Source: Alphaproteobacteria bacterium (GTDB lineage: Bacteria; Pseudomonadota; Alphaproteobacteria; Rhodobacterales; Rhodobacteraceae). From it: a stretch of 42,641 bases of DNA. The notes below the pieces were generated by a model that ran no database searches, had not been told where the DNA came from, and was given only the letters and a program-made list of their open reading frames with translations. The position numbers were made by a program, and so were the translations under genes. Below, in pieces: positions 8,153 to 16,277 of this stretch (its first letter is position 1; each line of letters begins with the position of its first letter). The stretch spans positions 1 to 42,641 of the forward strand of contig JAUHVK010000035.1 of the NCBI GenBank assembly GCA_030425145.1, given 5' to 3'.

Positions 8153-8181
8153 AATGTAGCGTTCTGGCCCCTACCCCGCAA
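8153..8181 (-). promoter_or_regulatory. promoter of the antisense RNA
   Basis: On the minus strand TTGCGG (plus 8176-8181), a 17-bp spacer, and TACATT (plus 8153-8158) form a good sigma70-like promoter reading left into the repB-repC gap. Confidence 0.6.
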
Positions 8182-8231
8182 GCGCAAAGCGATTCGCGGG
8201 CCCTAGAATTTTTGTCTTCGTGGACATTTTC

Positions 8232-9443
8232 ATGGAGTACACACCAATCTCGCCGTTTATGCGGCCGATTTCGCACGCCCACTTGCGCGTTATTGAGCGA
8301 CCCGAGGCATCTGTTCCAGCCAGACCCGTTAACAAGTGGGAACTCCTGCGCGAGCTCTCCAAGGCGCAAGCGGCCTTTGGGGTCTCGGAACGTGATCTGA
8401 CGGTTTTGCAGGGGCTCCTCAGCTTCTTTCCGGACGATGCGCTTGGCGGGAACGCCGAGATGGTCGTCTTCCCCTCGAACAAGGCGATCTGTGAGCGCCT
8501 GAATGGTATGCCCTGCTCCACGATGCGTCGTCACCTCGCGCGTCTTGTCGAGGCTGGCTTGCTCCAGCGGCGCGATAGCCCCAACGGGAAGCGTTACGTC
8601 CGCAAGCACGGCGAAGATCGCGTTGCCTTTGGCTTCGATCTTTCCCCGCTCTACTGTCAGTCCGAGGAGATAGCACGGGCCGCAGAGGCCGTACGTGAGG
8701 CTGAGGAGCGCGTCAGGCGCCTGAGAGAGGTCGTAAGCCTCATGCGACGCGACCTCGCGGCCCTCGCCGAGTTCGGAGACGAGATACAGCCCGGCCTAGG
8801 CTTCTGGGATCAGCTTCGCGACAAGGCCGCACTCACAGCCCGCGCGCTTCGCCGCAAGCTTTCAATTGAGGACCTCGCGGCCTATCGAGCCGACCTTGAA
8901 GCTCTCCTTGACCAGGCACGCAACATCATTGATGGCCCTGAAACAGAAGAAATGAACACCAATGATGCCCATTCTGAGCGTCACCATCATAATTCAAATA
9001 AAGAATCTATAGATCTTGAACCTGCTTTAGAAAAAAGCGGGGCGGCGGCGGGTGTGCCAGATGTGGACACGGATGAGGCTGTGGCTGACGTCGATGAACA
9101 GGACACAAGACACCTGCCAAAGATCCCGCTGCACCTAGTGATCGCGGCATGTCCCTCGCTTAAAACCTTCTACCAAGGTGAGATCCGGCATTGGCATCAG
9201 CTCTTCGATGCGGCGTGCCATGTGCGGCCAGCCATGGGAATCAGTGCGTCTGCATGGGAAGAAGCACAGCGGTTCATGGGTCCGGAGCAAGCGTCGATCG
9301 TCGTTGCTGCAATGCTGGAACGCTTCGCCGACATAAGATCGCCTGGTGGATACTTGCGAGCTCTGACTGCCAAAGCTGCGGCAGGCGAGTTTTCCTGTGG
9401 CCCAATGGTCATGGCATTGATTGGCCGGCGGAACGCGGCTTAA
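8232..9443 (+). CDS. repC: RepC replication initiator
   Basis: The ATG at 8232 gives 403 residues starting MEYTPISPFMRPI, similar to the T-PFGRR-type RepC start; a GTG four codons upstream (8220) is possible. The N-terminal winged-helix part includes STMRRHLARLVEAGLLQRRD, and RKHGEDRVAFGFDLSPL is typical of RepC. RepC is the only protein essential for repABC replication and acts mainly in cis on an origin inside its own gene. The AT-rich stretch at about 8950-9045 is the expected place. The stop codon TAA is part of the first parS-like palindrome. Expression should be limited by the antisense RNA upstream. Confidence 0.93.
   Translation: MEYTPISPFMRPISHAHLRVIERPEASVPARPVNKWELLRELSKAQAAFGVSERDLTVLQGLLSFFPDDALGGNAEMVVFPSNKAICERLNGMPCSTMRRHLARLVEAGLLQRRDSPNGKRYVRKHGEDRVAFGFDLSPLYCQSEEIARAAEAVREAEERVRRLREVVSLMRRDLAALAEFGDEIQPGLGFWDQLRDKAALTARALRRKLSIEDLAAYRADLEALLDQARNIIDGPETEEMNTNDAHSERHHHNSNKESIDLEPALEKSGAAAGVPDVDTDEAVADVDEQDTRHLPKIPLHLVIAACPSLKTFYQGEIRHWHQLFDAACHVRPAMGISASAWEEAQRFMGPEQASIVVAAMLERFADIRSPGGYLRALTAKAAAGEFSCGPMVMALIGRRNAA
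8950..9045 (+). other. candidate origin of replication inside repC
   Basis: This segment of repC is visibly AT-rich compared with its flanks and encodes a low-complexity linker (His, Asn, Ser, Lys). In characterised repABC plasmids the origin lies in an AT-rich region in the middle of repC. No iterons are seen, as expected for the family. Confidence 0.5.
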
Positions 9444-9500
9444 CAGCTGTTAAACTCCGATCTCGTGCGGCTGGCATGGCATAACTTAACAGCTGTTAAG
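9440..9500. repeat. parS: two parS-like palindromes
   Basis: TTAACAGCTGTTAA, a perfect 14-bp palindrome, occurs at 9440-9453 and at 9486-9499, 46 bp centre to centre. The second extends to 16 bp (CTTAACAGCTGTTAAG). Position right after repC and perfect symmetry fit parS centromere sites bound by RepB. The first copy includes the repC stop codon. Confidence 0.8.
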
Positions 9501-10663
9501 TAGGCTCTCGGCACACAAACGGTGTTCGAGAGAGAAAAGTTAGGGGGTTGAGGTGTGGCGGTATTTGAGATCGTGAAAGTGGCTTTCGCCTTCGTCCCGG
9601 CGAAGCTCTGATGACGAGGGCATCCCGATCATCATGGTAAAACCTCAGCTGGTGACCATCGCTGCTAGTAGCGCAAAGGCGGCTAGCGAAGAACATACAG
9701 AGCGTTGCGCTGCAGCCAACCTAGCAGTTGCGCGCCTCCGCGGCCCCTGCCCTTTTCGATGTCTGAGATCTGATGATGAATACCCTCAACAATTGGCTCT
9801 ACGCTATCCGGCGCCTGCTGACGGCGATTTGGGTCCTGGCCTCGGATATTCGCTTGGCCTTCATCGGTGCTAATGCCTGAGAGGTAGGTTGTGGATGTCT
9901 GTTGCATGATATCGTGGCTACGGGCCGTAGCGCACAAGGAGCAGACGATCGATGGTTGCCAAAACCGTTTGACTAAGGGCTCGATCCTCGAATTCCCGCG
10001 CGCGGGGAAGGGGGAGCCGGTAACTTCTCAGTCACTTCGATAATGGCGACATGGCCAACGAGGCAATCGGTTCCTCAAGCGCAGCAGCTGGTTGCCAGCG
10101 GTCCCGCGTTCCGCTGATTTGGTCGTAGTGGACGACGAGGACATCGCAGAACAGCGGTTGCAACTCAATCTCTTGATTTCATGACACCCGAACTCTTCAA
10201 AAGAGTGCATTGACGTTGGCTGCGGAATGATCTGATCCGTCAGATGGAGGAAAATGATTTAATAACAATAGGTTATTGCGTTTTTTGGTATTCGCGATGA
10301 GAAATCATGCCCATAACAGCCTTCATCGACATGATTTCCCTTTCCAGGGTGCCGATCCGCTACATCGACGGGAAGCCAAAGCATCAGCACGCTTTACGAA
10401 GAAGTTGGCAGTTGCGGGCCGATTGAGCGGTCTGGGCTATCTCGTGAAGAAGGAACCGCCACAGGTCTAGCCGATGGGCCCTGTGGAAGTTCTGATCCCG
10501 TCGTACCAGTACAGTTCGGTGGCGGTTGGGTGTTTCATGGGTTTGGTCCACGAAAAGTGAAAGTGTTCTTCGGGTTTTGTGACTGACGGATGAGGGCCTT
10601 TGGGGTCCCTCAGATGGGTCCGGGCCGGATTCCGGTCTGTCTTTCCTGATGAAGGGCATTCCG
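9501..10663. other. 1.1-kb region without recognisable gene
   Basis: Open frames here are short, overlap in several phases and match no family I know. The most gene-like are a 39-codon frame at 10307-10426 on the plus strand (MPITAFIDMISLSR, then VPIRYIDGKPKHQHA) and a leftward 84-codon frame at 9683-9937. TTCCC/GGGAA arms near 9992-10010 make a small hairpin. The region may contain decayed genes or an undetected RNA. Confidence 0.4.
10592..10611 (+). promoter_or_regulatory. leader hairpin with GGGCCTTTG motif
   Basis: GAGGG (10592-10596) and CCCTC (10607-10611) form a stem around a segment containing GGCCTTTGG. It lies 50 bp upstream of the gene at 10664. Similar hairpins precede several other genes of this backbone. 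Confidence 0.35.
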
Positions 10664-11134
10664 ATGCAAACAGGTGTCTTGCGCGTGTTGCGCGCGACCG
10701 CTGCCTCCTGGTGGCGGCATAGAGAACTGCGCCGAACTGGCCAGACGGGGCTGGCGAAGCGGCTCGAAAGCGAGACCGTCATGCGTGATCTCGGCCATCT
10801 GAAGCAGGCGGCGTTATTGCCAAACGCGCATGTGATCTGCGGGGAGGGTGGGACGTTCCTTCATCTCGGCTGGACCACAGTGTCGACTTTCGCGCCGATC
10901 GAACGCTTTCCCTTGGCCGCTCTTGCGGTCGCACGAGGGACCCCGTTCATCGATATCCGACCCGTCACCGATGTCATCGCATTCGCGAACTTGCCGCGGG
11001 TGGCGCGGGACAGATCTGTCGACCCTGACCATTCAGGTGCCGGCCAGTCTGTCTCGCTGACCACCTACATCGACATGGTCGAAGCCCTCGGTGCCAGGAT
11101 CGCCAACGATCCGCGGCCCTGTCGGTCAATCTGA
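10664..11134 (+). CDS. hypothetical protein upstream of ardC-like gene
   Basis: I do not recognise this 156-residue protein. The start at 10664 (MQTGVLRVLRATAASWW) has GAAGGGC about 8 nt upstream; an ATG at 10649 is an alternative. The N-terminal third is basic with tryptophans and arginines; the rest is mixed, and no membrane segment or catalytic motif stands out. Codon use matches the GC-rich genes to the right, and it lies 39 bp before the ArdC-like gene, so it is probably real and part of the same transcription unit. Function unknown. Confidence 0.55.
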   Translation: MQTGVLRVLRATAASWWRHRELRRTGQTGLAKRLESETVMRDLGHLKQAALLPNAHVICGEGGTFLHLGWTTVSTFAPIERFPLAALAVARGTPFIDIRPVTDVIAFANLPRVARDRSVDPDHSGAGQSVSLTTYIDMVEALGARIANDPRPCRSI

Positions 11135-11173
11135 TCCCCAATCTTCTCACCAACACTCGAAAGGAGGCCAGCC

Positions 11174-12112
11174 ATGGCCCGATCCCGCACGCCCAAATTC
11201 GATGCTTCCGAGGTCATCACGAACGAAATCATCCGCATCATCGAACGCGGCGTGCTGCCGTGGCGCAAGCCCTGGACCGCAGGTGGCAGCGCTCGCCCCT
11301 TGCGCGTGGGCGGTGAGCCCTACCAGGGCGTGAACAACTTTCTGCTGACCATGCGAACGGTGATGGCCGGCCACAGTTCGCCCTTCTGGATGACAATTCC
11401 GCAGGCCAATGCGTTGGACGCAAAGGTGCGCAAGGGAGAGAAATCCTCCGTCGTCGTCTACTACGGACAAAGCCGGACGAACGCCGCCGATGAGGACGGT
11501 CGCAGCGACGGGGATGATCACTCCGAGGAAGCCCGCATCTTTCGCTTCCAGAAATCCTACCGCGTGTTCAATGCCTGCCAGATCGAGGGCCTGCCCGAGA
11601 GCTTCTATCCGGACCCGGAGCCAGTGTCTGAACATCCGCCGTCCGAGCCCATCCCGCATATGCAGGCGTTTTTCGACGCCATCGACATCACGACCGTCTT
11701 CACCGGGACGGAAGCCTACTACCTGCCGCCCGTGGACAAGGTGTTCATGCCATCCATTTCCAGGTTCGAGAACCCGCGGAATTTCTACGGGGTCTGGGCG
11801 CATGAGCTGGCCCATGCCACAAAAGCACCGCATCGGCTGAACCGTGATTTCGGGCTCTCGAAGTTCGGCAATACCTCCTACGCCCGCGAGGAGATCGTCG
11901 CGGAACTGACCTCGGTGTTCCTGGGGCAAACGCTTGGCTTCACCGCGCATACGCTCGAGATGAATGCCGCCTACCTCCACAACTGGTTGCGCGTCCTTCG
12001 GTCGGACAAGGGCGCAATCTTCAAGCACGCTGCGGATGCGCAGCGCGCCTGCGACTACCTGATCGCCAAATCTGAGGCGGGTAGGGCAGGGGGCCGCGCC
12101 GAGGCCGCCTGA
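11174..12112 (+). CDS. ardC: ArdC-like antirestriction / zincin protein
   Basis: The 312-residue protein has the two-part ArdC plan. The N-terminal DUF1738 ssDNA-binding region is about residues 10-135 (ITNEIIRIIERGVLPWRKPW). The C-terminal zincin domain has HELAH at 210-214 and downstream glutamates E239/E240/E244 in YAREEIVAE as the likely third ligand. ArdC of plasmid pSa binds single-stranded DNA and protects entering plasmid DNA from restriction. AAGGAGG at 11161-11167 gives an excellent ribosome site. The neighbours (ParB-like, methylase-helicase) fit a plasmid establishment region. Whether the metallopeptidase is active is unknown. Confidence 0.85.
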   Translation: MARSRTPKFDASEVITNEIIRIIERGVLPWRKPWTAGGSARPLRVGGEPYQGVNNFLLTMRTVMAGHSSPFWMTIPQANALDAKVRKGEKSSVVVYYGQSRTNAADEDGRSDGDDHSEEARIFRFQKSYRVFNACQIEGLPESFYPDPEPVSEHPPSEPIPHMQAFFDAIDITTVFTGTEAYYLPPVDKVFMPSISRFENPRNFYGVWAHELAHATKAPHRLNRDFGLSKFGNTSYAREEIVAELTSVFLGQTLGFTAHTLEMNAAYLHNWLRVLRSDKGAIFKHAADAQRACDYLIAKSEAGRAGGRAEAA

Positions 12113-12135
12113 CATCCGAGTAAACGGAGACTCCC

Positions 12136-12345
12136 ATGTCACGTAAAGAACCCAAGACGCTGCGGGTGGCCTGCTTCAACGACGGCCGCCGCAAGATCAT
12201 CTCCTTCAAACGCGGTGCCTATTGGTGGAGCGCGTCTGAGGGCGCGTATCCGCTCTCGGCAGCGCTCGAGACCATCACGGACCAGGGCGGCTGGATCGAA
12301 ACCATCCCCAACCCGAATTACAGACCCAAGGGGCTGTTCGGGTAG
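12136..12345 (+). CDS. small conserved-looking protein
   Basis: This 69-residue frame starts 23 bp after the ArdC-like gene with ACGGAGA upstream of its ATG. The sequence is basic and aromatic (FKRGAYWWSASEGAYPLSAA) and ends NPNYRPKGLFG. It has no membrane segment or known motif. Spacing, ribosome site and codon use support a real gene co-transcribed with ardC. Function unknown. Confidence 0.6.
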   Translation: MSRKEPKTLRVACFNDGRRKIISFKRGAYWWSASEGAYPLSAALETITDQGGWIETIPNPNYRPKGLFG

Positions 12346-12389
12346 GGCACCTTCTGCTTCGGTCCTTCCGCCAAGCGGAAAAGAAAAAG

Positions 12390-12430
12390 CTGGCTTTGGG
12401 AAGGGTGTTTCAACTTCTCAAAGGAGATCC
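12390..12430 (+). promoter_or_regulatory. leader of the DUF3768 gene with GGCTTTGGG motif
   Basis: Just upstream, TTCCGC-CAA-GCGGAA (12366-12380) makes a perfect small hairpin. CTGGCTTTGGG follows at 12390-12400, and AAAGGAG with GATCCCT precedes the ATG at 12433. It belongs to the recurrent leader type of this region. Confidence 0.35.
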
Positions 12431-12432
12431 CT

Positions 12433-12822
12433 ATGTCCATGATCGTTCAACCCCAGCCAGACCGTCCAGATCCGACCGTGATCGCGGCGCAGAACGACGC
12501 GTTCCGCAAGCTTGCCTGCCTCGGGGTACCACCCGCGCAGCCCATCCAGGGCCGGATGCACGTCACCCGTTCGCTCATGGAGGCCGGCGACGGCTTCATG
12601 GCCGAGGCGGTGAAGGCCGCCGGCGAGTTTGCCACGTTCGAGCCCGAGAATGATCCAGAAGGCTGGCACGATTTCGGGGCAGTCGAGATCCGGGGCGAGA
12701 CCGTGTTCTGGAAAATCGATCTCTACGAGGCGGATTCGGATTTCCGCTATGGTGCCGAGGCCCCGGACAATCCCGCCACCACCGTGCGCGTGCTGACCAT
12801 AATGCTGGCGCGCGACTGGTAG
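12433..12822 (+). CDS. DUF3768 protein
   Basis: The 129-residue protein shows the DUF3768 signature: an N-terminal LNDxFR-like segment (QNDAFRKLACLG), then DPEGWHDFGAVEIRGETVFW with KIDLYE, and the C-terminal TTVRVLTIMLARDW. The family is small, soluble and frequent on alphaproteobacterial plasmids; its function is not known. AAAGGAG stands 9 nt before the ATG. It sits between the ArdC-like and ParB-like genes in a rightward chain, which suggests a role in plasmid establishment or maintenance, by association only. Confidence 0.82.
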   Translation: MSMIVQPQPDRPDPTVIAAQNDAFRKLACLGVPPAQPIQGRMHVTRSLMEAGDGFMAEAVKAAGEFATFEPENDPEGWHDFGAVEIRGETVFWKIDLYEADSDFRYGAEAPDNPATTVRVLTIMLARDW

Positions 12823-12860
12823 GGCAGGGGTTAGCCTCAATACCCACACAACCGACACGG

Positions 12861-12899
12861 AAGGCCCGCTGCCCCTCAAAGGGAGAGTGGGCCTTTTGT
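12861..12899 (+). terminator. terminator-like hairpin upstream of ParB-like gene
   Basis: AAGGCCC (12861-12867) pairs with GGGCCTT (12889-12895), followed by TTG. The loop is 21 nt and the stem is extended by G-U pairs. TGATCCC follows at 12905-12911, and the palindrome GCCCGCGCGCGCGGGC lies at 12932-12947. It could end transcription after the DUF3768 gene or act as an attenuator for the next gene. Confidence 0.5.
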
Positions 12900-12976
12900 C
12901 GTGGTGATCCCTGAAGCCGGGGATTGGTCACGCCCGCGCGCGCGGGCCACAGCTCACCCATCTGGAAGGATATCCC

Positions 12977-14953
12977 ATGACCACAAGCTTTGCCCCCCTC
13001 ACCGTCGCCATTGGCGATCTTGTCGCCCACCCCGCCAATGTGCGCAGCAACGCACCGGAAACCTATGACCCCGAGAACATCGCGCATCTCAAGGCCAGCA
13101 TCGCTGTACTGGGCCTCCTGCAGCCGCTTCTGGTCCAGCAGGTCGACGGCAAATACGCCGTGCTGGCCGGTGGCCGGCGCCATGCCGCGCTGAAGGAGCT
13201 GATCGCCGATAAGGCCACCAAGGGGTTCACGGCGAAAACCAAGGTCGACTGCCGCCTTGTCCCTGAGGACTGCGACGTCACCACGGCTCTGTCGCTCGCC
13301 GAGAACATCACGCAAGCGCCGATGAATGCCATCGACGAATTCGAGGCCTTCGCGCGGATGATGGAGGTCGACGGCCAGACGCCCGAAACGATCGCCAAGA
13401 CCTTCGGAACGACGGTTGCCGCCGTGAAAGGACGGTTGCGCTATGGCCTGATCCACCCCGACATCCGCGCGGCTGCCCGGGCCAAGACGATCACGCTCGA
13501 TACGATGAAGGCTTTTGCTGAGCATCCGAGCCAGGAGGTGCAACGCGAAGTCTATGAGGCGCTCACCAAGGAGGACAGCTACCTGCAGGCCTACACGGTG
13601 CGGCAGGCGCTCAAGTCGCGTGGTGTGCAGGTCAGTGACGATATCGGGGCATTCGTGCGTGAGGTCTATGAGGCGCGCGGCGGGGCCATTGCGGCTGACC
13701 TTCTGGAAGAGCATTCCGTGCTCGAGGATGCGGCGCTGGTCGAAACCATCCTGCTCGAGAAGCTCGGTGCCGCCGCTGAGCAAGCCCGCGCAAAACTGGG
13801 CTTTGCCTGGGCCGATGCGATGGTGCGCTATGATTACGCGACCATGGCCGACTATGGCCGCGTCTATCCCGGCCCGATCGAGCCGGATGAGGCTGCCCAG
13901 AAGCGCATCGATGAGATCACCGCCGCGCTCGAGCAACTCCAGCTTGAGGTGGAGGATGAGGGGCTCGAGGACGAAGCCTACAACGCGCTTTGCGACCGCG
14001 TGGATGCTTTGGAAGACGAAGCTCGCGACCTGCAGGAGGCCTATAGCGCCAAGGATCTGGCGCGGGCCGGGGTTATCGCCTCGTGGTCGAATGGGAAGGT
14101 GACGATTCATGTGGGCCTTGTGCGCCCCGAGGACAAGCAAGAGGCAGCGCGCAGCGCCTCAAGTGTACAGGGCGGCAAGCACGAGTCCGAAGCGGGCGAG
14201 ATCACCTACCCGGCCTCGCTGGCCGAAGACCTCAAGACGGAGCGGGCGATGGCCCTTGGCGCTGCAATGGCGCTGCATCCCGAGGCCACGCTCGATTTGA
14301 CGCTCTTCAAGTTGGTCAGCGACGTTCTGGGCACCGGCATGAGCGTCACGCAGGCCATCAAGGTCGAGGCCCGCAAGGATTACCGCAGCCACGCCAAGAT
14401 GGACGAGATCGACGAGACCTCGCTCGAGCAGGTGGCGGCGGCGCATGATGCGCTCGATCTGTCCTGGCTCGATGACGCGCGTTCGCCTGCCGATCAGTAT
14501 GCGGCGTTTCGCGCGCTCGATGCGGGTGAGAAGGCCAAGCTCGTCGCATATGCGACGGCCAGCACCACGCAGTCCTGCTTTGCGCGGGACCGCCAGCGCG
14601 ACAGCCTGATGCATGACTTCGAGATCGAGATTATGCCCGATATCCGCGTCCATTGGACGCCGACTGCGGCGCTCTTCAATCGCTTTAAGAAGGCCTGGCT
14701 CCTGAAAATCCTCGGCGAGGATCTGGGTCTCGCCCAGGAGTCGGTGACGCTGGCCTCGTCGAGCAAGAAAGAGATCGTCGCCTTTTGCGACAAGCTCTTC
14801 GCCGAACCCTTCGCCACCCTCACCGACGCGCAGCGCGCTGCTGTGGACGCCTGGTGCCCGCCGATGATGCAGACCAACGGTGTCGCCTTTGATGAGGCGG
14901 AGACCACTGCGGAAACCCCGGAGCCTGACAGCGAGGCCGCGCAAGCGGCCTGA
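12977..14953 (+). CDS. large ParB/RepB/Spo0J-domain protein
   Basis: The 658-residue protein begins with a ParB-N domain: AGGRRHAA at 64-71 is the arginine box, and NITQAPMNAIDEFEAF matches the ENxxRxxxxxxxEA-type region. A KorB-like HTH follows near 135-155 (TIAKTFGTTVAAVKGRLRYG). Residues about 300-355 are strongly charged and predicted coiled coil. The C-terminal half is specific to this large plasmid subfamily. It is not the repABC ParB: it is twice as long and has no ParA partner. Such proteins occur beside ardC and helicase genes on conjugative elements and may bind or process incoming DNA. GGAAGGA precedes the ATG. Confidence 0.83.
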   Translation: MTTSFAPLTVAIGDLVAHPANVRSNAPETYDPENIAHLKASIAVLGLLQPLLVQQVDGKYAVLAGGRRHAALKELIADKATKGFTAKTKVDCRLVPEDCDVTTALSLAENITQAPMNAIDEFEAFARMMEVDGQTPETIAKTFGTTVAAVKGRLRYGLIHPDIRAAARAKTITLDTMKAFAEHPSQEVQREVYEALTKEDSYLQAYTVRQALKSRGVQVSDDIGAFVREVYEARGGAIAADLLEEHSVLEDAALVETILLEKLGAAAEQARAKLGFAWADAMVRYDYATMADYGRVYPGPIEPDEAAQKRIDEITAALEQLQLEVEDEGLEDEAYNALCDRVDALEDEARDLQEAYSAKDLARAGVIASWSNGKVTIHVGLVRPEDKQEAARSASSVQGGKHESEAGEITYPASLAEDLKTERAMALGAAMALHPEATLDLTLFKLVSDVLGTGMSVTQAIKVEARKDYRSHAKMDEIDETSLEQVAAAHDALDLSWLDDARSPADQYAAFRALDAGEKAKLVAYATASTTQSCFARDRQRDSLMHDFEIEIMPDIRVHWTPTAALFNRFKKAWLLKILGEDLGLAQESVTLASSSKKEIVAFCDKLFAEPFATLTDAQRAAVDAWCPPMMQTNGVAFDEAETTAETPEPDSEAAQAA

Positions 14954-14962
14954 GGCCTTACG

Positions 14963-14996
14963 CGACCCGCGCGAAGCATTTCGCCCGCGCGGGTCG
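14963..14996 (+). promoter_or_regulatory. strong intergenic hairpin
   Basis: CGACCCGCGCG (14963-14973) and CGCGCGGGTCG (14986-14996) are a perfect 11-bp inverted repeat with a 12-nt loop, 10 bp after the ParB-like stop and 31 bp before the next ATG. No T run follows. It could be a Rho-independent-like terminator, an mRNA stability element or a single-strand structure. Confidence 0.55.
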
Positions 14997-15027
14997 TCCT
15001 TCCCACACTCAACCGAAAGACATCTCC

Positions 15028-15621
15028 ATGGCTATTCTCAAGTTCTCTGCCTCCGCCGTCGCAGCGCAGATCGCCCATGCACGCTCTTGCAAAACCTTCC
15101 TGCCCAACTGGAACGGACCCGTGGACAGGCCCGCCCTGATCCTCATCGTTGGCAATGGCGTGCATCTGCGCTCGAACGGGATCGACGGCACGACCACCCG
15201 CATCGTCACGACCGAGCAAGCCGATCCGTCCTTTGCTTTCGCCGATGGCATGAACCCGTTTCGGGACACCGACTGGATGGCGCAGCGCCGCATGGCGTTT
15301 CGCGATCTGACCGGCCAGTTCTACACGGACATTCTCGACGATGTGCAGGTGCTCATCGACCGGGGGCAGGGCGCGATCCGGCTTGCCACCGATGGCCACA
15401 GCATCCGCGTCTTCGTGCGCCGGGCCTCGGACTACCTCATCGGCGGGACATACGACGTACCCTCGGGTCTTGGCGGCACCTTCCGGGTCATCCTCAAGGA
15501 TGCCTGCGACACCTTCGCAATCGTGCAGAACTGCGGCAATTGCGAGGATTTCGACGCCATGCAGCCCTACCGCGTGCCGCTCGATGCCTTGATGGAACTC
15601 GATGATCGGAGGGTGGCGTGA
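15028..15621 (+). CDS. probable DUF3085-like plasmid protein
   Basis: The 197-residue soluble protein contains ALILIVGNGVHLRSNGID (about 33-50), which resembles the VGDxGVYLMSNG core of DUF3085, and a GGTYDVPSGLGG segment further on. DUF3085 has no known activity and is found on alphaproteobacterial plasmids beside the same DUF families. The stop overlaps the start of the next gene (TGATG), so the two are translated together. The family call is tentative. Confidence 0.6.
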   Translation: MAILKFSASAVAAQIAHARSCKTFLPNWNGPVDRPALILIVGNGVHLRSNGIDGTTTRIVTTEQADPSFAFADGMNPFRDTDWMAQRRMAFRDLTGQFYTDILDDVQVLIDRGQGAIRLATDGHSIRVFVRRASDYLIGGTYDVPSGLGGTFRVILKDACDTFAIVQNCGNCEDFDAMQPYRVPLDALMELDDRRVA

Positions 15622-16277
15622 TGGGTTGGCTCTTCTACACCGACGGCCGCGTCCAGAGCTACGCAGATGAGAAAGCGGAGATTGCCCGGCTCTGCACTTT
15701 CGAGGGCGACAGGCGCAAAACCGAACTGGTCAAGGCCTGTAAGGTCGGCTCCACCTGGTATGCGGCGGCAAGGGTCGCCAATCTCGACGGCACCCCTGTC
15801 GAGGACGCGACCTATGTGACCGATGCGGATGGCTCCATCACTTTCGGGGCTGTCTTCCTCACCCGATACAATGACGGCTGCTGGGGCTACAAGGACATGG
15901 AGGAAAGCGCGGGACCGGTCGAATCCCGCGCGCCACTGAGCCTGTTGGCCCTGCTGTCCGACCTGAAAGATCCGGACAGCTACGCCCATGCCTGGCGCCA
16001 ACGCTGCCGGGACTGGGCCACGATCCCTGACTATCAAGAGGGGGACAGGATCAAGCTCGCCGCGCCTGTGGCTCTCACCGATGGCAGCACCTGCCTGATC
16101 GTCACAGTGACCCACTACAGGCGCGGGCGGCAAAAGCGGCGCTGCTATCGGATCGAGGAAACCGGTGGACTCGTGCGTCTGTCGAAAGCCTCGCTTGCCG
16201 GCTCGGAGCTGCTCAGCTCTGCAAAGGGCGAGGCCAGTCCTGTGCTGGCGGAGTATCTCGCGGGGCGGGACGCTTAG
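15621..16277 (+). CDS. DUF6927 protein
   Basis: The 218-residue protein begins MGWLFYTDGRVQSYADEKAE. It contains KVGSTWYAA, YVTDADGSITF, GCWGYKDMEES and RWRQRCRDWATIPDY-like segments that I recognise as the DUF6927 pattern of alphaproteobacterial plasmids. Its basic C-terminal part (RRGRQKRRCYRIEETGGL) may contact nucleic acid. No function is known. Its start overlaps the previous stop. Its own stop overlaps by 4 bp the stop of the antisense Abi/HEPN gene, which appears to have been inserted exactly at the end of this gene. Confidence 0.75.
   Translation: MGWLFYTDGRVQSYADEKAEIARLCTFEGDRRKTELVKACKVGSTWYAAARVANLDGTPVEDATYVTDADGSITFGAVFLTRYNDGCWGYKDMEESAGPVESRAPLSLLALLSDLKDPDSYAHAWRQRCRDWATIPDYQEGDRIKLAAPVALTDGSTCLIVTVTHYRRGRQKRRCYRIEETGGLVRLSKASLAGSELLSSAKGEASPVLAEYLAGRDA

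Noticed and set aside
10384-10782. Leftward 132-codon frame
   Set aside because: It overlaps the better supported rightward gene at 10664, is low in complexity (Arg/Ser) and matches no family.
12596-14140. Long leftward frame of over 500 codons
   Set aside because: It is the shadow of the ParB-like gene in GC-rich DNA; the plus-strand product has clear domains and a ribosome site.
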